From assembly GCA_031279175.1 (NCBI GenBank), contig JAITJA010000034.1:1-36085 (forward strand): a DNA stretch of 36,085 bases. Reading direction: 5' to 3'. The notes below the pieces were generated by a model. That model searched no databases. It was given only the letters and a program-made list of their open reading frames with translations, and was not told the origin of the DNA. The first letter of the stretch is position 1, and every line of letters starts with the position of its first letter. The translations under genes and the position numbers were made by a program. The DNA is from Odoribacteraceae bacterium. GTDB taxonomy: Bacteria > Bacteroidota > Bacteroidia > Bacteroidales > Marinifilaceae. Shown here one piece after another: positions 7,627-14,092 of this stretch.

Positions 7627-8772
7627 ATGAAGCTTGTGAAAAACGCTAACATCCTGGCCCCGGAAGCCATCGGGGTACGCGACATGCTTGTCGGTGGCGG
7701 GAAAATCCTGGCCATCGAACCAAAAATCCATCTCTCCGGCACGGATCTCGAGGTGATCGACGCCAACGGGCTGACGCTCGTCCCGGGATTGATCGACCAG
7801 CACGTGCACGTGACAGGGGCGGGAGGACAGCAGGGATTTGCATCGATGACCCCGCCCGTCGAGCTGGGAGCGCTTGTCGCTTGTGGCACGACAACGGTCG
7901 TCGGGCTGCTCGGCACGGATAGCACCACGCGCGACCTTCGCTCCCTGTATGCCAAGGTCCGCGCGCTTGACCAGGAGGGGATCACCGCTTACATGCTGAC
8001 CGGCTCGTTCGTCTACCCGCCCGTCACGATTACCGGCACCCTCCGCGGTGACATGCTATTCATCGATAAAGTCCTCGGGTGCAAGATTGCCATCAGCGAC
8101 GACAGATCCTCGTTCCCCACCGCCGGGGAGCTGGCGCGGTTAGTCGCGGACTTGCATGTTGCCGGCATGTTATCCGGGAAGGGGGGAATACTTCACGTTC
8201 ATCTCGGCGCGTTAGACACCGGCATGAAAGTGCTACTGGAGCTTGTCGAGCGATATCACCTGCCTGCCCGCCGCCTGTCTCCCACGCACGTCGGGCGCGC
8301 GCCGGAACTCTTCGACGAGGCAATCCGTTTCGCCCTCGCCGGCGGGATGATCGACATCTCTACCGGCGGCACGCGTTTCGACGAGCCGTACAAGCAAGTG
8401 CTGCTCGCCCTTCAGCGCGGCGTGCCCATCTCGCGCCTTACGTTCAGTAGCGACGGTAATGCCGGGGTTGTCAAGAGAGACGCCGCCGGGAACGTTCTCG
8501 ACTATCATCGCGCTCCCCTCGGCAAGAACCTCGAGCAGGTGATCAAGCTGATCACGGATGGAGGCCTTTCCCCTTCCGACGCTTTCCGGCTCGTGACGAG
8601 CAACCCCGCCGACAATCTTTCGTTGTCGTGCAAGGGGAGGATCTTCGCGGGGGCAGACGCTGACTTCTGCCTCTTCGATGAACACTTCTCCCCGAGACAT
8701 CTTTTCGCGCGAGGAGAGGCGATCACGCGCGACGGGGTAATCCTGAAGAAAGGAAACTTTGAAAATGCATAA
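7627..8772 (+). CDS. iadA: Isoaspartyl dipeptidase (beta-aspartyl-peptidase)
   Basis: A 381-residue amidohydrolase of the IadA family, which cleaves beta-linked Asp-X dipeptides in the cytoplasm using a binuclear zinc centre. Metal and catalytic positions are visible: His59 and His61 (DQHVH), Glu79, the lysine to be carbamylated Lys153 (GCKIAISD), His192 or His190 (LHVHLG), His221 (PTHVG) and Asp276 (FSSDGN). The CGTTTVVGLLGTD block is characteristic of IadA. Two departures from E. coli IadA as I recall it are seen: Phe where its Tyr137 lies (TGSFVYPP) and Asp in place of His in SDHRS (here SDDRS). It lies 6 bp after the DcuC gene, so uptake and cleavage are probably coupled. Family assignment is firm; exact substrate is not. 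Confidence 0.9.
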   Translation: MKLVKNANILAPEAIGVRDMLVGGGKILAIEPKIHLSGTDLEVIDANGLTLVPGLIDQHVHVTGAGGQQGFASMTPPVELGALVACGTTTVVGLLGTDSTTRDLRSLYAKVRALDQEGITAYMLTGSFVYPPVTITGTLRGDMLFIDKVLGCKIAISDDRSSFPTAGELARLVADLHVAGMLSGKGGILHVHLGALDTGMKVLLELVERYHLPARRLSPTHVGRAPELFDEAIRFALAGGMIDISTGGTRFDEPYKQVLLALQRGVPISRLTFSSDGNAGVVKRDAAGNVLDYHRAPLGKNLEQVIKLITDGGLSPSDAFRLVTSNPADNLSLSCKGRIFAGADADFCLFDEHFSPRHLFARGEAITRDGVILKKGNFENA

Positions 8773-10129
8773 AACCATGAAAACACTCGCGATTCTATCC
8801 CTTCTTTCCCGGACGCCCGCCCGCCGCGCGCGTCTTCCCCTGCTACATGGCTTGTCGTGGTTACTCGTTCTCCTTTTCGCCCCGGGAGTCGCCCGGGCGC
8901 AGGAAGCGCGTCTCGACGCTTACACCATCGGCGAGGGTTTTACCTTCTCTTTCCCGGCTATTAATTATAGCATGACCCTCCGCGGCTACGTGCAAATGCA
9001 GTCTGACTCCCGCTTCTATACCGGCGACGCGGACGCGAGTCATCGTTTCCGCGTCCGGCGCGCCCGGCTACGTCTCTCCGGGCGATTACTTGACGGGCGG
9101 TTGACGTACCGGCTAACCGCTGATTTCTCCGAGTCCCTCTCGAGTGACGAGGCCAACAGTCTTTTGCACGACGCGTTCATCGCGTATAAACCCGCGTCCG
9201 GCATCACGATTACCATCGGGCAAGCGCCCGTCTCCACGGACAGCCGCGAAATGGGAATCTCGTCGAACACGCTCGCCTTCACCGACCGCAGCAAGCTCTC
9301 CTCCGCCTTCAGCACCATCCGCGAGGTTGGCGTCTCCGTCGAGGGTGATTTCCGCGTCGGGCAGCGGGCCGTGCTTCGTCCCGAGATCTCCGTTACTGAT
9401 GGTGACGGGAGCGTCACCCTCTCCCGCCGGTTCGGGGGGTTAAAGTACGGCGCGCGCGTGAATTTCCTTCCCTTCGGTCGCTTCCGGCAGTTCGGCGAAT
9501 TCTCCGGTACAGACCTCGTGCGCGAGGTAGCGCCGAGACTCTCCATCGGTGCCGCCGTCAGTTACAACGATGGCGTTAGCGATCGACGCGGCGGCAGGTC
9601 TTCGGGGGACATACTCTACCTTGACGCGGGGCAGCGTCATCTCCTCCCGGGATACGGCAAGATTGTCGCCGATTTCCTTTTCAAGTACCGGGGGCTTTAT
9701 CTCCTTGGCGAGTATGCCCGCGCGTGGGCCGACGTGCCCGGGGACATTGTTTACCGCGTCCGCGAGGACGGCTCGCTGGCCACGACCTTTGACGGTGGCG
9801 TCGAGGCCTACGTCAAGGGGCGCATGATGCTTGGCTCGGGGATCAATCTCGAGGCCTCGTATCTCTTCCCGCGCTGGCTGGCTTCCGCGGGGGCGCGTTA
9901 CACCCGGCTCTTCCCCGACGACAATTCTTACCTCAACAACACCTTGTATTATAACCGTAACACGGTACATGAATTGTCCGCCGCCAAGTACCTCAATCGC
10001 TCGCACGCCGTCAAGCTACAGGCATCCGTCGCGCGCGTCGCTGCCGGGGAAGGCAACCGCGACGTCTCCGGGAATGTCTTCACCGGCCCCGAGATTCTTT
10101 TCCAGTGTCTGTTACAGGTCTCCTTCTAA
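8765..10129 (+). CDS. Porin O/P-like outer-membrane beta-barrel protein
   Basis: About 454 residues with a long signal sequence ending GVARAQ, then an all-beta barrel with alternating hydrophobic residues and a C-terminal aromatic residue (LLQVSF). Blocks such as RFRVRRARLRLSGRLLDGRL, followed by a short partner strand and DAFIAYKP, resemble the phosphate-selective porin O/P family, whose members are channels for anions or other small solutes. The family fit is by eye. Starts in frame are ATG at 8765 (overlapping iadA by 8 bp), ATG at 8777 (4 bp after iadA) and TTG at 8759; 8765 is chosen for the AAGGAA upstream, but 8777 is nearly as good. Together with the second barrel in the operon it probably lets peptides cross the outer membrane. 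Confidence 0.75.
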   Translation: MHKTMKTLAILSLLSRTPARRARLPLLHGLSWLLVLLFAPGVARAQEARLDAYTIGEGFTFSFPAINYSMTLRGYVQMQSDSRFYTGDADASHRFRVRRARLRLSGRLLDGRLTYRLTADFSESLSSDEANSLLHDAFIAYKPASGITITIGQAPVSTDSREMGISSNTLAFTDRSKLSSAFSTIREVGVSVEGDFRVGQRAVLRPEISVTDGDGSVTLSRRFGGLKYGARVNFLPFGRFRQFGEFSGTDLVREVAPRLSIGAAVSYNDGVSDRRGGRSSGDILYLDAGQRHLLPGYGKIVADFLFKYRGLYLLGEYARAWADVPGDIVYRVREDGSLATTFDGGVEAYVKGRMMLGSGINLEASYLFPRWLASAGARYTRLFPDDNSYLNNTLYYNRNTVHELSAAKYLNRSHAVKLQASVARVAAGEGNRDVSGNVFTGPEILFQCLLQVSF

Positions 10130-10140
10130 ATCGCGTCCTC

Positions 10141-11658
10141 ATGTCACCCTACCCCCTGCTCCTCGCGTTACTATTTCCAGCGTGCGCGCTCGCCCAACAA
10201 CCGCGCGCGATGACCGAAAAGTTCTTTCCCGACCCCGGGATAGAGATCCCCACGCCCTCGTTCCAGAAAAAGCGCGGGTTTGCCTCTCTCCAGGAGACGC
10301 TCGCGTACATCCGGGCGACCATAAAAGATGATCCCCTGGCCACGCGTACCGTTATCGGGAAGACGAGGGGAGGGAAGGAGATACCGGCCGTCATCCTCCG
10401 CCGGGAAGATGGCAAACGAAAAACGCGCGTCCTGCTGCTCGCAAGGATTCACGGCGACGAGCCCGCCGGGACGGAGGCGCTCCTCTACTTCCTGCATCGC
10501 GTCTTCAGCGACAGCGACACGCGCGCGTTACTCGACCACCTCGACATCGCCCTGCTCCCGTTCATCAACATCGACGGCGGGGAGAAGCTCCGGAGAGAGC
10601 TCGACGGCGGGTTAGACATGAACAGGGACATGACAAAGTTGCTCGCGCCCGAGACCGTGGCGCTGAACCGGTTCGCGACAGCATTCTCTCCCGATATAGT
10701 GCTTGACTTGCACGAGTACCGGCCGTTTCGCGCCGACTACGCGCGCCTCGCCTCCTTCGGTGCTTGCGCGGCGCCCGACGTGATGTTGCTTCACAGTGAC
10801 AACCTCAATCGCGCGCCCGCTCTCGGGCTACTCCTCGAGCAGGCATTTTTACCTTCCATACACCGCGCGCTCTCGGACGCGGGAATGACGTCGCACCTTT
10901 ACTTCACGTCACGGCGAGAGGGTGGGGAGATCGTGTTAAATCTTGGTGGAGCCAGTCCCCGGTCATCGTCAACGTCGTTCGCGTTACGCGGCGCGATATC
11001 CATCCTCGCCGAGATCCGCGGGGCCGACATCGGGAGGACAGCCTTCAAGCGTCGCGTGCTCTCGGCGTATCTCGTGCTCGAGACCTTGTTGCGCGACGCC
11101 GTCGAACAGGCAACAGCCTTGCATGACGCGATCGCCGCCAACAACCAAGACTCGATCGTCGTCACCGCCACCCGTCCCGTCGCCCGCCGCCCGTTCCCAT
11201 TCATTGACATCGAGAAGAACGCGCGCGTCGACATCGACTTGCCCGCCCGCGCGGCTGCCGACGCGATACCCGTGATTGTCCGTTCGAGACCACTGGCATA
11301 TGCCATCGCCCCCGGGAATGACCACCTTGTCGAAAAGCTCGACGCGCTCGGCGTCATCACCCGCCGCCTGGATCGCGAGCAACGCGTCGACGGGGAAACA
11401 TTCCTCGTCTCCGCCTGCCGCCGCGCCGACACGCCCTTCGAGGGAATCGTCGAGCAGACCGTCACTACCTCCATTGTCCCACGCGCACTGCTTCTCCCAC
11501 CGGGTAGCGCGCTCGTGGAAATGAATCAACGAGCGGCAAACCTTGCCGCCATGCTGCTCGAGCCGGAAGCCGAAAACAGCTTCACGCGATACGGTCTCGT
11601 GACCGCGATCGCCGGACAAGAGTTACCCCTGTACAGGATCACCGGAAATATTCCATAA
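10141..11658 (+). CDS. Exported M14-family zinc metallopeptidase
   Basis: A 505-residue predicted periplasmic or secreted carboxypeptidase-like enzyme. The ATG at 10141 gives a clean signal peptide (MSPYPLLLALLFPACALAQ) and lies 11 bp after the porin gene; an earlier in-frame start at 10105 is rejected. M14 landmarks are His104 and Glu107 (HGDEPAG) and His191 (DLHEY) as zinc ligands, the substrate-binding NRD at 161-163, and Glu291 (LAEIRG) as the likely general base. The C-terminal 180 residues contain the LVEMNQRAANLAAMLLEPE stretch seen in a subset of M14 enzymes. Its role here is probably to trim peptides before uptake; specificity cannot be read from the sequence. Confidence 0.85.
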   Translation: MSPYPLLLALLFPACALAQQPRAMTEKFFPDPGIEIPTPSFQKKRGFASLQETLAYIRATIKDDPLATRTVIGKTRGGKEIPAVILRREDGKRKTRVLLLARIHGDEPAGTEALLYFLHRVFSDSDTRALLDHLDIALLPFINIDGGEKLRRELDGGLDMNRDMTKLLAPETVALNRFATAFSPDIVLDLHEYRPFRADYARLASFGACAAPDVMLLHSDNLNRAPALGLLLEQAFLPSIHRALSDAGMTSHLYFTSRREGGEIVLNLGGASPRSSSTSFALRGAISILAEIRGADIGRTAFKRRVLSAYLVLETLLRDAVEQATALHDAIAANNQDSIVVTATRPVARRPFPFIDIEKNARVDIDLPARAAADAIPVIVRSRPLAYAIAPGNDHLVEKLDALGVITRRLDREQRVDGETFLVSACRRADTPFEGIVEQTVTTSIVPRALLLPPGSALVEMNQRAANLAAMLLEPEAENSFTRYGLVTAIAGQELPLYRITGNIP

Positions 11659-11670
11659 ACATTATACACG

Positions 11671-12879
11671 ATGAAAAGAGTTACCATTATCACCATGACA
11701 CTCCTCCTCGCCGCCGCCGCGCGGGCACAGGAGAACGCGATCGCGTACCAACCAGGGAACGGCGTCGAACTGCGTCTCGACGAGGGCAATTACGCCTTCC
11801 GCGTCGGCGGGATGCTACAGCCCGCTCTCGTCTATTCCGCCGCGACTACCGGCGAGGCCGAAAAACGCTTCACCGTCAAGCGCGGCTTATTCTCGTTACG
11901 CGGGGAAGCGCGACGGGAACGCGTCGAATTCTTCATGCAAGTCGATTTCGCGCGCAACTCTCCACTCCTCGACGCGTATCTCTCCTATCGCCCCCGCCCC
12001 TTTATCGCGCTGCACGCCGGGCAAAGGCAGTCGCCAACGAACAACCGCGAGATCAACCTACAGGAAAGCATGATCGCGATGGCGGACTACTCGTTATTGT
12101 CCACCATGTTCTCTGCCACCGGACGCGAGTTCGGCCTCTTCGTCGAGGGAGAGTTCAACGCCGGCCCGATTGTCCTGTTCCCGGCGCTCTCCGCGACTTC
12201 CGGCGACGGGATTAATGCATTCGGGACCACCTCCACCGATGTCGATCTCGGCGGCGTCAAGCTCGGCGTGCGCCTGGACATTGCCCCCTTTGGCCGCTTT
12301 GCTCCAGGGAACGATCGCTCGACGGTGGACCTTGCCCGCGAACCTGCACCGAGGCTCAGGGCCGGCGTCGCCGGCAACTACAACCGCGGGGCGAGCCACG
12401 CCACGGGCGACGGGCACGGCGCTTTCACGCTCCACGACGCGGATGGAAAGCCCGCCTACCCGGACTACCGCCGGTTACATGTCGACCTCTTGTTCAAGTT
12501 CCGGGGCTTCACGCTCCTGGGAGAGTACACCGTTGCCACCGCCACGGCCCTCGATGGCCTGTACACCGCCGCCGGTGGATCCTCCAAACTCCTCCCCGGG
12601 CAAGTCAGTCACTACCTGGCGCTCGGGGAAGCATTTCACCTCCAGGCCGGTTACATCTTCAAGTCCGGGTGGGAGATTGACGCCCGACACGTCCGCGCGC
12701 GCCCGGAATTTGCACGCGAAACGGCCTCCATCTTCCGCCGCGTCGACGCCTACGAGGCCGCCATTGCCCGCCATGTCGCGAACGGCCGCCTCAAGATACA
12801 GCTCGACGTCGAGCGGGAAATACGCGAGAGAGAGGATAACGTCACCCGCGCCGGCATGATCTTGCAAATCACCTTCTGA
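11671..12879 (+). CDS. Second porin O/P-like outer-membrane protein
   Basis: A 402-residue protein with a signal peptide (MKRVTIITMTLLLAAAARAQ) and a beta-barrel sequence ending MILQITF. It shares the layout of the barrel encoded at 8765-10129: an RGLFSLRGEARRERVEFFMQ strand pair, DAYLSYRPRPFIALHAGQ, GREFGLFVEGEF, and a LGVRLDIAPFGRF block resembling the first protein's YGARVNFLPFGRF. The two are therefore paralogues that have diverged. It begins 12 bp after the M14 peptidase gene, and its stop overlaps the next start (TGATG). It probably provides an outer-membrane channel. The family call is by overall pattern and not by a unique motif. Confidence 0.75.
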   Translation: MKRVTIITMTLLLAAAARAQENAIAYQPGNGVELRLDEGNYAFRVGGMLQPALVYSAATTGEAEKRFTVKRGLFSLRGEARRERVEFFMQVDFARNSPLLDAYLSYRPRPFIALHAGQRQSPTNNREINLQESMIAMADYSLLSTMFSATGREFGLFVEGEFNAGPIVLFPALSATSGDGINAFGTTSTDVDLGGVKLGVRLDIAPFGRFAPGNDRSTVDLAREPAPRLRAGVAGNYNRGASHATGDGHGAFTLHDADGKPAYPDYRRLHVDLLFKFRGFTLLGEYTVATATALDGLYTAAGGSSKLLPGQVSHYLALGEAFHLQAGYIFKSGWEIDARHVRARPEFARETASIFRRVDAYEAAIARHVANGRLKIQLDVEREIREREDNVTRAGMILQITF

Positions 12880-13736
12880 TGCGATTGTCGATCCCCGCCG
12901 CGCTCCTGGCGCTGCTCGTCGCCTGCGACAAGGACGCGCCCGCGCCGTTCCTCGAGGGCCGCGGGACGACCGCGCTCGACGTCAACGGCAAGTCGATCGT
13001 CCTGCATTACTTCGTGCCCGGCAACGCGAGCGCCGGAACGCCACTACTCTTCCTCTTCCCCGGGATCGAACGCGACGCGAGTAACTATCTCGACGCGTGG
13101 ATCGAGAACGCCACCGCGGACGGACGCGCGGTGATCGCCTTCGAGTTTCCCGCGGCGACCTTCACGACGAGTGAATACATCACCGGGAACGTCATCGACG
13201 CCGCCGGCCGACTGGTAGATCCCGGCGAACGATCGTTCGCGGCGGTAGAACGCGCGTTTGATTACTTGAAGGAGGCCACCGGCAACCGCGTCGCGCGTCA
13301 CGACATGTTCGGACATTCTGCCGGCGCGCAATTCGTTCATCGTTACTTGATTTTCACCCCCGGCGCGCGGGTGAGAAGGGCTGTCGCGGCCAACGCCGGG
13401 TGGTATACCGTCCCCGATTTCTCGATTGACTTCCCGCACGGGTTGAAGGGAACGGGAGTCACAGCGGAAAGCCTCCGCGTGGCGTTTGCCGTCCCGCTCA
13501 CCATCCATCTCGGCATGAACGACACCCGGCAGGACGCGTCGTTAAATACTTCTCCCGGATCGACGCGACAGGGAGCCAACCGGTATGCCCGGGGGCGTTA
13601 TTTTTATAACGAGTGCTCCGCGATCGCTCGCGAGAATTCATTCCCTCTCGCGTGGACGAAACGCGAGCTTCCCGGCGTTGGCCACGAGCAAGCCAAAATG
13701 GCTCGAGACGCTGCCGCTATCTTCCGCGAGGAGTAG
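12879..13736 (+). CDS. Lipoprotein alpha/beta hydrolase
   Basis: A 285-residue serine hydrolase attached to a membrane through a lipobox (ALLVAC, Cys16). The triad can be placed: nucleophile Ser147 in GHSAGA, Asp215 in LGMNDT and His269 in PGVGHE. The fold resembles Bacteroidota carbohydrate or feruloyl esterase-like and prolyl-oligopeptidase-like hydrolases. Acidic and aromatic residues around FLFPGIERDASNY form the expected oxyanion-hole region. The start overlaps the previous stop by one base, so it is the last gene of the operon, and a terminator follows 50 bp later. Whether it cleaves esters, amides or peptides is open; in context a peptide-end or side-chain modification is plausible. 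Confidence 0.8.
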   Translation: MRLSIPAALLALLVACDKDAPAPFLEGRGTTALDVNGKSIVLHYFVPGNASAGTPLLFLFPGIERDASNYLDAWIENATADGRAVIAFEFPAATFTTSEYITGNVIDAAGRLVDPGERSFAAVERAFDYLKEATGNRVARHDMFGHSAGAQFVHRYLIFTPGARVRRAVAANAGWYTVPDFSIDFPHGLKGTGVTAESLRVAFAVPLTIHLGMNDTRQDASLNTSPGSTRQGANRYARGRYFYNECSAIARENSFPLAWTKRELPGVGHEQAKMARDAAAIFREE

Positions 13737-13786
13737 TGCTATACTCGTCGCTCTACCAGGGCTTTTAATCATGCCCGCGCCATCCC

Positions 13787-13817
13787 GCGACGTCTTTCCC
13801 GGACGTCGCTATTTTTT
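13787..13817 (+). terminator. Rho-independent terminator of the peptide operon
   Basis: An 8-bp perfect stem, GCGACGTC (13787-13794) with GACGTCGC (13802-13809), encloses a 7-base loop and is followed by TATTTTTT. It lies 50 bp after the hydrolase stop codon and ends the seven-gene transcript. Confidence 0.85.
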
Positions 13818-13877
13818 CACGGTCGCGCGTCCCGGTCTCGTGCACCGTCGCGTGGGATACAGTTGACCACGCGATGT

Positions 13878-13993
13878 TAGCGCCCGACAATGGAATGTTG
13901 GCGCCCGACAATGCAATGTTGACGGCCGACAATGCAATGTCGACGGCCGACAATGCAATGTCGACGGCCGACAATGCAATGTTGACGGCCGAC
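13878..13993. repeat. 21-bp tandem array B, 5 full units plus a partial one
   Basis: Five contiguous 21-bp units (13878-13982) and about half of a sixth lie in the 356-bp spacer between two converging operons. Apart from this array and the two flanking terminators, the spacer holds nothing recognisable. The units read as a 9-bp core, GACGGCCGA or GCGCCCGA with its preceding base, then CAATGCAATGTC or a one- to two-base variant. The last two internal units are identical to each other. The tail is a near-palindrome (GACAATGCAATGTC across the boundary). Core and period match arrays A and C. Confidence 0.95.
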
Positions 13994-14004
13994 TATCGGG
14001 CATG

Positions 14005-14056
14005 AAAAACCGGCGAAGCGTCAGGTAGTTGGAGACCTGAACGCGTCTCGCCGGTT
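14005..14056 (-). terminator. Terminator of the M60 peptidase gene, compound hairpin
   Basis: A long hairpin with an outer 9-bp stem (AACCGGCGA and TCGCCGGTT), then inner GCGT/ACGC and CAGGT/ACCTG pairings. On the minus strand it runs into TTTTTCATG. It lies 37 bp beyond the M60 gene stop. On the plus strand the following bases are TATTTAC, so it is a weaker stop in that direction. Confidence 0.8.
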
Positions 14057-14092
14057 ATTTACAGGTGATACTCGCGCGGGCGAGGGGAGATG

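Noticed and set aside
13765-14003. Small minus-strand frames with AVDIALS-type heptads over array B
   Set aside because: Same cause: a 21-bp repeat without stops, lying between two terminators, with no start context.
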